Assembly: GCA_950022655.1 (NCBI GenBank)
Contig: OX465584.1
Coordinates: 55,913,789-55,977,788, forward strand
Source: Alentia gelatinosa
Taxonomy: Eukaryota; Annelida; Polychaeta; Phyllodocida; Polynoidae
Direction: 5' to 3'
DNA: 64,000 bases
Part shown: positions 1 to 10,397 of the stretch, in pieces
Layout: each line of letters begins with the position of its first letter
How positions within the stretch are numbered: the stretch's first letter is position 1
The notes under the pieces: model-generated
The model's database searches: none
Told to the model about the DNA's origin: nothing
What the model saw: only the letters and a program-made list of their open reading frames with translations
Program-made: the position numbers and the translations under genes

Positions 1-790
1 GGGTCTGATTTTTGATACTTTAATATTGTTCCATATATCTTAATACCTCATCTATAAGGTACACCCAATATAGGCATGTTTGGCATCAAATGAAAGTTGA
101 GAACAATACATGTGTAGTGGTTGGGTGTTACCCCGAGCACCACCATAGCTTTGGTCCAGAATGCCATTCCAGTGCTGGTCCCACCCGCAAACCCGCAGCT
201 GTGTTTTACCACAGCCACCCAGCACTGCTATTGCTCTGCCCAGGATCAGATAGGGGTGACTAGTCCCTGCTGATCCCCGAAATCCCGGAATCCATTCGAA
301 GGGGCCCATCTTCCATCCTCCGGGATTCTTTCCGTCCTCCGGGAATCCATCCAGTACCTCCATCTGAAGGGTTAACCCCTTCTTCCGTCCTCCATGACTC
401 CTTCAGTCCTCCGGGAATCCGTCCTGAACCCCGGAGTCTGTCTGAAGAGTTAATCCCTTCTTCTCTCATCTCTCATAGTCCCTCCACCCCAATGTGCCCA
501 GCTGAGCTTAAACAGGCCTTATATACACTTGCGGAGCCTCACTGGGTATGTGCAGAACTCTGCTGGGGACCCAGCAGTATTCCCATGTAAGTCTGGTACC
601 CAGCTGACCAGTTGGCTTTGCTGGGACCTTCCTTACCAATGCAGAACCAGGACATGCTCTAGGTACCAGCCAGGTGGCCAGATACCCGTTTAGACTTGGA
701 GAGGCATAGTAGACGTGCCTGTGACCAAGTAGACTTGCCACTGGACCCCTACACATGTATAAGACATGACTTATATGCAAGGTTTAAGGT
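1..790. other. G+C-richer unassigned sequence with short degenerate repeats
   Basis: Between about 300 and 425 the unit TCCTCCGGGAATCC recurs three to four times with changes, which produces long but compositional open frames on the minus strand. A TATA-like CTTATATACAC lies near 518. I see no conserved protein. This could be part of an old retroelement terminal region. Confidence 0.35.
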
Positions 791-1089
791 AACATTACAA
801 GAAAGTTAGCATTGGGACATGGTATTTTTTTTGCTTTTCGCATTTGTATATGTTCCCAACTATCATAATCCAGAATTATTTGAAGGTAGCAATAGAATAT
901 CAGTGTCATCTAGCCCTGAAATATTAGAGTTTCCCATAGACGTTGATACCAATAGTTATGCACTTACCTTCTTCAGACGGCCTTCCCAGAGAAGAGCACA
1001 GTGACAAGCCTTTTTTGCATTTTCTATTTGCTGATATTTGAAACCTATATTATCCATAGTCATTTGCAAAAATCAATAGAATTTAGAAA

Positions 1090-1640
1090 TTGCCCAACAT
1101 TTGCTTTAGGTGGTGCAGGGGTCGGGTTGATCTAGCAGTGGTTCTTTTGCTCTTCCGGAGGTGGCGCCGGGAGTCAGTCCCCTTTGCGTATGGTGTGGCC
1201 GAGCCTGGGATTACCTAACTCAGCATATATATAGCCCGGGTTCACAGTTGGTCGACAGGCTTTCCTTGTGCATTCTCTCTGAGAAGATTAACTCATTGGA
1301 TCATCAATTGGTAGGGTTTTCCCAACCCTCTTGGTGGTTAGGTGAGTCCAGGACCCTGGTATCTGGATTAGCCTCCCCAGCATTACTTGGCACACAGTGT
1401 CAAGGTACTGTACTTTGGGGGTGATCTAACCAGGATCACTCTGGAAAGTAGGATAAACAACCTGTTGTTTATCTAAGTTGTGGAGTTGTGTTCTGTGTGA
1501 TTAGGTTTGCTCATACTTACCGAAAAGACTGAACCGACCTATGTAAATTTGCATAGGGTGGGATATTGCCGGGAAGGAAACCTTCCGAGGATAGACTCCT
1601 TTACACGACCAGAGCCTGTGACCACCACAGTGGCATAAAA
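1090..1640 (+). other. G+C-richer segment with TATA-like box, unassigned
   Basis: Contains CATATATATAGCCCGGG near 1220-1236 in an otherwise CpG- and GC-richer block, and an octamer-like ATGTAAATTTGCAT near 1541. It could be a promoter or a solo LTR. The ends are not recognisable and the 87-codon open frame in it looks like no family I know. The next kilobase (1640-2685) holds nothing I can identify. Confidence 0.25.
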
Positions 1641-2686
1641 TGTTGGGTAATCCATTTGTAGAATGTTATTTTGGTATTTTCAACAAAAGTGAAATGCAAT
1701 GTTTTCTTTTAATCTTTTTATACGACCCTTGAACTTCTTTATCAACCATCAATTTGGATAGAGTTTATAGGTGGACAAGTCAATGATATCGATGAGCAAT
1801 CAAATATCTGTGTCTGGCTGCATGTGTGTCATCCATTTGAGAAAAATGTGAAAGTCCACAATCCATCTTTGAACAAGGAGACTCACCCAAAATCCAATAA
1901 GCGAACATTATCACATCTTTTACTGTTTAATTCAGGATTCCATAATCACCCTTGTAAAATGGTTTAATAGAGTTTCGAATAAAGTCGCCAATATTTCAGT
2001 ATAAACATATACCTCCATTTAGGTAGACTCACAATGTCTCCACATATTCTAACCAGCCTGGGGTCTGTTTAATCATCTACCAGCGTAGGCGAAGAGAGTC
2101 CCAACTAGGAGCAAATAGTATGTTCATCATTGATGAATGAGCGTGCAATTATAAATGAATAACAATTAACAGGTTTGAGTTAAACTCAGCCTATGAACAG
2201 TTTTCTGTAACCCACTTGCACCCAGTCAACTTGCCATTTTTGTAACTGTCTGAGTCTAGGATCAAAACATATCAAGCACCAGTAGGTCAATGAGGTATTT
2301 TGGTGTTGAGTGATTGGTCATGGTCAGCTTGGCACACCTCTAAGACCCTGAGACACTGGCTCCCTGCTCTGTTCTTAATATCACAGTGAATATCACACAG
2401 ATAGTGAAGGGATAGTTTGTATGCAGTACCCTGAAAGTCTATATGGACCTCTCTAAACTCTAGATCATGTATATAGCGCGTACAAGCACGCTCTAATAAA
2501 TAATACAACATTGGACGACATTTGAGGCGAGAGCATGCAATTCAAGTTAAATAACCCCTGTCGTCCAGTAGGTAACAATTCCTCGTCCATAGTCTCGTTC
2601 AGGTCGTACACAGTGTTGGTGAGGACAAAATAGATTGCAAGACAGGTTGGGGGATACCTGATCAGATTTATGACGGATCATGTAAT

Positions 2687-3420
2687 ACATAGACAATAAT
2701 CGATGGTTTTGTGGACAGGCGGCGTAAACGACGAGAGGTTGACGCGTAGTAATACACGAGCGCTAGCGAGTGTATCACGACGTCAACCTCGAGTGGTTTA
2801 CAGAGCTGCCTGTCCACAAAATCATGGTTCGTTGCATTTATTATCCATCTTTTCGAATGAATTAAACCCAGTAATTGCCATATTACAGGGTATAACAATA
2901 GGGACTTTATCTTTGCTCTATAGCACAAAGGGACTATTTTCCCCGAATACCATGGTTTTGAAGCCGTATACCACGGGCGGTGTGGCCTTACAAAAGAAAC
3001 AACCCATCTATACTCAACCAATGCAAAGCAATTCACCCAACAATTAAAAAAAAATATATATCAACCAAGTATTTACAGACGACATCCAAGCACTCAAACA
3101 AATAGCCTCAAAATCCCAGCACACATTGAAACCAGTCCTTTGGACTGAGTGTAACCGAGTAGAAATAAATGTTTAAAATAAAAAAACCACCAAATAGAGA
3201 AAACCTAAAAACCCAAATCGAAAACCAAACCGAAAACCCAACCAATCAATACACAAAAATAAAAACCCAAAGATCCCACCAAACCAAAAGTAAGTAAGTA
3301 ACCACAGATGTGAATCCGTATACCACAGTTATGGTATCTGACAGGTTTTATATAATGGGTAGTGGTTTACTGAGTCCCCATACATTTTCAATGGGGGCTT
3401 TGTATACGATGGATAATAAA
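2687..3420 (+). mobile_element. family A hairpin element, copy 1 (interrupted)
   Basis: A long hairpin (about 2706-2823) with arms TTTTGTGGACAGGCGG / CTGCCTGTCCACAAAA is followed by a tail with repeated GTATACCAC units, ending near GATGGATAATAA. It matches 40697-41100 along its length except for an extra block at 2975-3300. Other copies: 43213-43623 (reverse), and parts at 56742-57065 and 5925-6065. Confidence 0.8.
2975..3300. mobile_element. A/C-rich insertion inside family A copy 1, with 5-bp target duplication
   Basis: Absent from the copy at 40697. It is flanked on both sides by ACCAC (2970-2974 and 3301-3305), which reads as a 5-bp target duplication. The right half of the plus strand is almost only A and C. 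Start GGGCGGTGTGG, end TAAGTAAGTA. No coding sequence, and the type of element is unknown. Confidence 0.7.
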
Positions 3421-3424
3421 TGTA

Positions 3425-4300
3425 TTGTCCCCAACTGTTAATCAATGTTTGCCGTTTCTCATGTTTCTAGTTCAATAATAATCCAGTTATGGTTATGTTA
3501 ATTCAGCCAGGTCTTGTTTGTCATCATTCATACATGTAGATCTTATACCGCTTGGAGAAGACAGGTTGGTTGTCAGATTAATGAAGAGTCTACATAGATA
3601 AGTGGGATCCCAAACCAGTTATAGATGGAATTGAGAAGTGGGGTTTAATATGTAATCTGTTTGTATTTTCTCCTTGGTGAAAATTACCATAATTATAGTG
3701 CAAGAAAATAATTTGTAACCTGTCTTTCTAAAGATTAAAAAAGAGATTGTGTGCACTTTCCCTTCTTGCCACTTGGCAAAGATTACAGGCTATATATAAG
3801 TTGAACAGTTCTAATATCACTTGGTGAACTGCGGTGAACCCACTTGTATTGACATTCAGGAGATTTGATAATGAGAATCTATACATATAATATATATTCT
3901 CACTTCAGAACTATCACTGTTGTACTTGATTCTGTACTTGATCAGAGACAGGCTGATTCGGTTCAGTAAAAATTGGGGGATCAGACAATATATGCAAGAC
4001 ATCACTAGACCGAATGAGAAAGGGTTTCTAATCACTGCAGGTGGCGCCATGTAGCGGTCTCTTTGGTGACTTATATCATCATTTATGACTGTAAAGGAAT
4101 CTCACAAAATATCTGAGATATTTTCGATTTAACACTACCAGTTTCTATTCGAGTTCATGATAAACATATTTCCACTTTTAGGAATCGAAAAATAATGTCG
4201 TCCTTTGTTGATTTGATTCTCCTATGAGATCCCAGCGGGTATCGCCCGCTAAGAGAAGGGTGTGACTGAGACTAGGGACGATGCGGGTCACCTTCACAAT
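3425..4300. other. unassigned sequence
   Basis: A+T-rich and without a supported gene. A small hairpin, AGCGGGTATCGCCCGCT, lies near 4234. GCAGGTGGCGCC occurs near 4038. Confidence 0.3.
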
Positions 4301-4655
4301 ACTTATATAAAACGTCCTGACCATGCTGTACCAGCCACAGAACGAGATGCTAATTTACGGTGTGTACGGACCGAGGCGTTTATGCCGAGTTCCGTACAAA
4401 CGGTAAATTATCATCGAGTTCTGTGGCTTGTACAAGCATGGTTGGACGTTATATATTTATTATATACCCAAAATTTAAAAAGAGAAGAAATTTCATTCAG
4501 CTTAACAACCAATATCTTAATAAACGTGTATGGCAAGGTGGTCCGTATTTTAGTGTACAGACCAGTGGTCCGTACAGTATTTTTACATTATATGGCAAAA
4601 CAGTGCGTACTTACAGTATATACGGCAGGGGTATATATAGTAATATGGAGAAACC
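4301..4655 (+). mobile_element. family F hairpin element, copy 1
   Basis: A palindrome of about 145 bp (4311-4455) between AACGTCCTGACCATGCTG and its complement has the apex CCGAGGCGTTTATGCCGAG. A tail of about 200 bp follows, containing a second small inverted repeat around GGTCCGTA and the end GGCAGGGGTATATA. Further copies: 14364, 22190, 24411, 31230 and (reversed) 60245. Confidence 0.85.
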
Positions 4656-4950
4656 AAACAATAGTTAGTCGTGTTGTTGTTTATCGCACGATGGCAAGAT
4701 CACATATTACTGGCTAAGGCGAAGCTGAGAGCAGTAATTGCCGGAGTGCCGGAGTGCGATGAACAATAACACAACTAACTCGAGTTTGGTTTAGAATTTA
4801 TCCTACCCCGCCCGTCTAAATTACGTCTACATTAACAGATGACAAGTGTATCCCACTAGAGTGATATTTTTTCATTTTTCTGAACTCCAGACCGAATACA
4901 GTGACCCAATTTTAAGCTTATGGAGTTTTTTATTAGGGGTAGGATAAAGT
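4656..4950 (-). mobile_element. family D foldback element (D2 type), copy 1
   Basis: The hairpin between GAGAAACCAAAC and GTTTGGTTTAGAA has the loop GGCGAAGCTG. Next to it, TTATCCTACCCC and GGGGTAGGATAA enclose about 110 bp. The same two-part design and very similar hairpin arms recur at 16850-17215 and 54358-54725. It abuts the preceding family F copy. Confidence 0.8.
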
Positions 4951-4954
4951 GATT

Positions 4955-5487
4955 GATGACACGCTTTGGTTGGTTTCGACTCGGACTCTCTTAGAAAAAA
5001 AGGCGTCCCTAGTGATCTTTGGTTAGAAAGACCTGTTTGTGGTCTTACATGGGTGGAAAGTATTCTTCCATTTGGATTTTTATTGTTTATATTAGCCTGA
5101 CAGTCACTTGTCTGTCGCTTATAGTTTGGGGTTGGTGGGCAATTGTAGTTTATAAAACCTTTTCCCCTATCTGTTTCTGGAGAGGTAGCGAAATAGATTT
5201 ATGTCCTACCCCTAGGGGTATTGGACTTCATTCTGTTGGATTCTTTTTTTTTAACCATTCATAATAGGGTTCAATAATATGTATATATCTAGCTCTCACT
5301 ACTTTAAGACTATGTTTTATCATAGACCATTTTACCTATACATTGTAATTAAAACTTATTTTGAATGTCTATGCATGTCATATTAAGTGGCCGTTGTTCT
5401 ACACCGTTGTGGGGTCTAATTAGATGTTACTTAGACCTGGGAGTAGCTAAATCCCCTCGACTTCCATGTCTTTCCTACATGGCACCA
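4955..5487. other. unassigned sequence
   Basis: An 81-codon open frame here is hydrophobic and A+T-driven, with no recognised domain. I treat it as non-coding. Confidence 0.25.
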
Positions 5488-5650
5488 CATGGCACCCCTC
5501 TCATAAGATCTCACACTCTTTTAGTGGTAATTTTTCTAACTACGCTCTATGTGAGAAGAATTCTTAACGAGCCAGGCTTAGAGCCTTGAGAATCCACTGG
5601 CACACAGTATTCCCGCTAGGTGGCATCATTGAAACTATAGGAATCTTTGG
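5488..5650. repeat. family R dispersed repeat, copy 1 (partial)
   Basis: Shares CTCATAAGATCTCACACTC, a central GAATTCTTAACGA stretch and CCCGCTAGGTGGCATC with copies at 16542-16804 and 28795-28995. The complete copy at 16542 shows terminal inverted repeats; this one lacks the right terminus. Confidence 0.65.
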
Positions 5651-5924
5651 GTTTAATTGATGTACGTCTTTAGCACGGGAGGCAGGTCTTCTCTAGCCTT
5701 CCGATATTGCTATGATGCATGAATTTCGATTTGTAGTCACGTCATTTATCTAATGCACATACAATACCGCTCTCCACGTCCAATACTAAACAAAAAGGAC
5801 CCTCATAGATTACAGCAACAGTCAACATGTAAATCCCTTGTAAATCCCACTGTTTACTCAACAAAATTACCCGAATGTCTCCTTGTGTATTCCACCGGAT
5901 TTGGCAATTATCTTATATTTGCCA

Positions 5925-6065
5925 AAGATTTATTATCCATCGCATACAAAGCCCCCATTGAAAATGTATGGGGACTAAGTAAACCACGACCCAATGTATA
6001 AAACCTGTCAGATAACAAAACGGGAAATATATACGGGAAAATAGTCCCTTTGTGCTATAGAGCAA
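5925..6065 (-). mobile_element. family A fragment (reverse)
   Basis: Reverse-oriented tail part (TTATTATCCATCGCATAC to CCTTTGTGCTATAGAGCA) without the long hairpin. Truncated at the start of a different sequence. Confidence 0.65.
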
Positions 6066-6144
6066 ATAAATAGTACATTTGTAGGTAGGTGCGTTTTGAA
6101 TGTGATAGTAAATGTCGGGTATAGTGGTAGGCCGCAATGAGTAA

Positions 6145-6429
6145 GGCCCGGCGTCCACCTACTATGATATGGCTCCGATATGGTCTACGATGCACCTCCC
6201 GATAAAAAATCTAAATCGCGTCGGAAGTTCACCTTATATCGGGGCAGTTGACCACGTTTCTGCGATTAGACACTGATAAAAACCCCATACAATGCGTGGA
6301 GGATTGGCATGTCTAGACATATGTCTACGATTTTGCACCTTTCCGATATGTCTCTGATATTTGCTTTTTGTGTCGGTACCATTTTGGGAGGTCTAAAAAA
6401 TTTCTATCGTAGTAGGTGGACGCCAGGCC
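6145..6429. mobile_element. family B PIF/Harbinger-like MITE, copy 1
   Basis: 285 bp with terminal inverted repeats starting GGCCCGGCGTCCACCTACTA and flanked by TAA on both sides. Length, a 3-bp TWA duplication and GG-rich ends fit a non-autonomous PIF/Harbinger element. Internal sub-repeats of CGATATGG/CCGATATG are shared by all copies. Confidence 0.85.
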
Positions 6430-6434
6430 TAACT

Positions 6435-6935
6435 GTGACCCATTCTTTCTAGCTTGGATCCTAGTGTGAGCGATTGGATTCAGGCTACTCTTAAGAGCCA
6501 TGCAACCGATTACCATCATCTATAGTGCACAAAGAATCCACAGTCACCCACACTCTGTGCGGGGTTCGCATGTGAATAATATTGAAAAGGCTTGGGACTA
6601 CCATTCACCAATGTTCATATATTATACATGTTGCTTTGTACGGAAACATTTAAACAGGTACAACAGACCGAGGATAATCCTTTTTTGGGTCGAGCTATAG
6701 CCTTCCATTTAATCCTCGCACAGTCTAAGGTGATATTCGCCTGTTGTAATATTCTACATTTCCTTTTAGTTAAGGGTGTTTTCCACCGGACAGGCTGCAC
6801 GGGCACCATGTAAAATGTCTGTCAGGTGGATATATAGAATAGTTGTGGTGGAGCGGTCTATTTGCTCACTGCTGGCAGTTGTACGGCAGCTGTATGGCCA
6901 AAACCTGCTAAAAGCTGATAAATTAGATTTTTAGA
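6435..6935. other. unassigned sequence
   Basis: No supported gene or repeat boundary. Around 6775, TGTTTTCCACCGGACAGG resembles the end of family Y elements and may be a remnant. Confidence 0.3.
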
Positions 6936-6936
6936 A

Positions 6937-7224
6937 GGAAACCCACGAGATGAAAATAGCTTGGTCTGTACTCACCAAGTTTGGCTGCAGAGTAATTCAC
7001 AAAGCGGAGCTGGGTGAATTACTCTGCGGTCAAACTCAGTGGAGTGCGGACCAAGTTATATTCATAGAGCGGGTTTCTGATTTTATCTCACCCCGTAAAA
7101 CATTATTTATTGATAAAATGAATCACCCAATTAGCCATTGAGTATTTGGTACACAAACTTCATGGCAGTGGAGTACGAGTTCCAAATGTTAAGCCTATGG
7201 AGAAAAATACTGGGGTGAGATAAT
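6937..7224 (-). mobile_element. family E foldback element, copy 1
   Basis: The hairpin at 6937-7078 (arms GGAAACCCAC... / ...GCGGGTTTC, loop near AAAGCGGAGCTGGG) is followed by a module closed by TTATCTCACCCC and GGGGTGAGATAA. The module holds AATGTTAAGCCTATGG, also found in family D. Copies: 15178-15455, 48921-49210, and a variant at 49225-49494. Confidence 0.8.
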
Positions 7225-7308
7225 GCCTGTTACCCGGCGGCACCACATTTTACTTATGGCTACCACACAGCCACCAACATTGAATGGACCTCTCTATAAG
7301 TATGTTTA

Positions 7309-7591
7309 GGCCCGGTGTCCACCTACTACGATATGGCTCCGATATGGTCTACGATGCACCTCCCGATAAAAAATCAAAATCACATCGGAAGGTCACCTAA
7401 TATCGGGGCAGTTGACCATGTTTCTGTGATTAGACACTGATAAAAACCCCATACAATGCGTGGAAGATTTTGCATGTCTAGATATATGTCTATGATTTTG
7501 CACCTTCCCGATATGTCTCCGATATTTGGTTTTTGTATCGGCGCCAAATCAGGAGGTCTTAGTTTCTATCGTAGTAGGCAGACGCCAGGCC
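7309..7591. mobile_element. family B PIF/Harbinger-like MITE, copy 2
   Basis: 283 bp with ends GGCCCGGTGTCCACC and its near complement, flanked by TTA on both sides. About 150 bp of the left half is nearly identical to copy 1. Confidence 0.85.
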
Positions 7592-7594
7592 TTA

Positions 7595-8857
7595 GAAGAT
7601 GCCTGGTGAAGTTGAAATCTGACCTATCTGGTGTTCAGAATACAACCTTAAGCATGCACATCATATAACTGGTCATAAGCTCCACCTTGCACACCAACAA
7701 ATTGTAGGTAAATAAGGTAAGTCATTTCCTCATATATTTACAGCATTTAGTTACCATAGATGTTCAAATACATATAGAATAGCCAGTTAGCTGAGGGTCA
7801 GTGGGATTGACTTTCTTTAGGATGCTAGCATAATACCAGTGGGTATCTAGATACTCACCCTTCATATGCCCTGTCTAACCTACTGACAGTATACAAAACC
7901 GACTAGCAATAATATTATGATATGTTTGATATATTTTTCAACAAATTTTCGATAAGGAATCTATAGATTCCTTATTGAAAATATATTTTTAAAGAGATTA
8001 TAAAGAATAGCTATTCCTTAAATTCTCTTTAAAAATGCCACAAAATATGGAGGGTGAGTTTCATAAAAAAAATATCATAAAATTCTCCCATAAAAACATA
8101 TTGTGGAAATGCCAATTTTTTCCTGGTCATTAATTGATTTAATTAATGCAATGTATTTTAAATCACTTAGTTCTTTACTTTTCCTAATTATTACAGGATT
8201 GGTCGTCGACACACTGATTAAATACATGTGTCCCATACATACAATTTGATATTTGTTCATTTCAGAGGCATCTGTGTAAATTTTCAGGCGTTTACTGTCA
8301 TTCTGGTTTTTCAACACGGCAATAAAACAGGCTATTCACAGACATTCTGGTAAGTCAGACAACCAACAGTTCTGTGGAAATGGTATTCAATCTTACAATC
8401 TAGGACAACACGATTTCTAGCACTGATTATTCACAACTTGTACGACATCACTATTTCATAAATATGATCACAGTCTGTAGTCCACCAATTCAAATTATCC
8501 AGATGATGGCAATTACCTTTTCAAAACCACGTGGAAGAGGCAGTGTCCCCACCAACGCCGATTCTTGTCTCGGTAGGCAATACAATTGACTTCCCGATTG
8601 GAATTAAAATTCCATCGTGAGGTCAGACAAAATCATTGTAGTGTACGACACTTCTACGATTGACTCACCGATACGGTTGGCTCACGACATGCCACATTTA
8701 AAGACACCAATTATAGGCATCTTAATAAGATTCAACATGCTGGAATCTTCGTAGTCTATCATTATAAATCAGGAGGAATTATGATTCTACCACAATTATA
8801 TTTTTCAACTGTTTTAGTATATGAAAATGATATCATGATATGTTGTAAATACCCTAA
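7595..8857. other. A+T-rich unassigned sequence with small inverted repeats
   Basis: Around 7950-8035 two nested inverted repeats occur (AAGGAATC/GATTCCTT and TTTTTAAAGAGA/TCTCTTTAAAAA). Around 8540-8700 several CGATT/AATCG pairs resemble a decayed member of the B-related group. No gene seen. Confidence 0.35.
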
Positions 8858-9138
8858 GGCCCGGCGTCCACCTACTACGATAGAATCGTAGACCTCCCGA
8901 TATGGCACCGATACAAAATGTCAAAATCGGTGCCATATCGGGAAGGTGCAAAATCGTAGACATATGTCTTGACATGCCATTCACCACGCGTTGTATGGGG
9001 TCTTTATCGGTGTCTAATCGCAGAAACGTGGTCAACTGCCCCGATATCAGGTAACCTTCCGACGTGATTTTGATTTTTCATCGGGAGGTGCATCGCAGAC
9101 CATATCGGTGCCATATCGTAGTAGGTGGACGCCGGGCC
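8858..9138. mobile_element. family B PIF/Harbinger-like MITE, copy 3
   Basis: 281 bp, ends GGCCCGGCGTCCACC / GGTGGACGCCGGGCC, flanked by TAA and TTA. Its inside is in the opposite orientation to copies 1 and 2. Confidence 0.85.
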
Positions 9139-9430
9139 TTAGAAAATTCTTCAGATTCGTTGACCATTTCTAAAATCATAGTATATTTCAATATCAAAAT
9201 TCTGCCTAAGATCCAAATTGATACTCTGTTTTAATCGTGAACCAATCGTGACCGTGATTCAATTTTAATTTGGTTTATACCTCCAAAGTGTTCCAACGGC
9301 CTACGATAGATACCCAAGTCTACTATTAATTTTTTTTTGATCTCTCAGTAGACTTCTATTTTGCCATTTCTATTCATAGTGTATCGGGGGGTCTATCGTG
9401 GTGCATCGGCGATGGTAGGCGCAGGGCCTG

Positions 9431-9719
9431 AAGCGCAAAATCCACTAAGGCGACTGAATTTGCATAGAAGTCTCGTGATGCAATGCGACAATACGACCAT
9501 GCGAATACATGCGACTGTGCGATCACATGCGAAAATATTAAAAGTTTTTAACATTGTCGCATGCCAGTCGCATGTCCAAGCGAATTCGCATGAAACCTGC
9601 AACTCCCAAGCGACCACCATGCGAAGGCCTGATCCATTGAGGCGAATTTTTTATGCGACCGTGCGAACTCTAGGCGAACGTGTGCGACCGCCAAATTCGC
9701 GTTAGTTCATTTGGCGCTT
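9431..9719. mobile_element. family V TIR element rich in TGCGA motifs
   Basis: The terminal inverted repeats AAGCGCAAAATCCACTAA and TTAGTTCATTTGGCGCTT match with a few changes. The inside carries many short CATGCGA/TCGCATG motifs. Its right end meets the family C element at 9722 across a TTA. The open frames on both strands here are a by-product. Confidence 0.65.
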
Positions 9720-9721
9720 TA

Positions 9722-10090
9722 AGCCCAATACACATCTACCGATTTTGGAACATTGATGTACCTTTGTCCGCGACAATGGATTGGTAATCTGTCTCAGGTG
9801 AGGCATCCTAGTCGGTAGATGTATGACAAGGCTGAGCCAAAGATAAGTGACCTTAAGATGTTCTTTTGTCGCCGACGAGTTGTGGTTCGATATTCCAAAA
9901 TTGGTCGCCAAATGTTTATCAACATGTTGCTAAATCCATTCGCAGACAACGGAAGGTTGGAAAATGGCCCTCGATTGGGTGGCTGACAAGGGCTGAGGGT
10001 TTACGCAATTTGCCTGCGAGAAGTTCACCGACTCCTATACGATTTGGGAACTAATCGTTCAAACTTTAATCGGTAGATGTGTATTCAACT
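9722..10090. mobile_element. family C TIR element, copy 1
   Basis: Starts AGCCCAATACACATCTACCG after a TTA and ends near ATCGGTAGATGTGTATT. Inside are TACCTTTGTC and the GACTCCTATACGATTTGGG block common to all copies. It lies immediately 3' of the receptor gene and may be transcribed as part of its UTR. Confidence 0.75.
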
Positions 10091-10165
10091 TTGTTGCATC
10101 AGCATTGGTTGGTGTAGGGCCTAACTGAAGGCAAAGAAGGTCCTCTCCGATGCACACACGACTAT

Positions 10166-10397
10166 TCAAACTGGCTTAATCCGAGTCACACGATTTGCCT
10201 TGTGGTAGAGGAACACTTCAATGCAGAGAATCCATCCTGCAGCTGTCAGCAGAGCCAGTGTGATGTAGAAGAGGCCGGACAAGTCATTGACCTTAATGCC
10301 TCTGCCCGACGTAGATTCGTCAGCACATGCAGACTGCCTGGGCCAATACTGTCTCCTCCATTTGGCCAGCAAACCTGTCTGACTCATCTTCATTATT
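10166..10397 (-). CDS. receptor exon 10 of those found: end of S2, M4 and stop
   Basis: Encodes GLLAKWRRQYWP, the second disulfide Cys in RQSAC, then DLSGLFYITLALL as M4, ending in a TGA at 10168-10166. The cytoplasmic tail is only about a dozen basic residues (KANRVTRIKPV), much shorter than in most vertebrate iGluRs. The acceptor is TTTGTTATTCCAG. A family C MITE lies only about 75 bp below the stop, so the 3' UTR either ends early or runs into it. I see no AATAAA signal directly downstream. Confidence 0.95.

Noticed and set aside
1512..1525. ATACTTACC, identical to the first nine bases of U1 snRNA
   Set aside because: The following sequence does not fold or read like U1; nine bases can match by chance.
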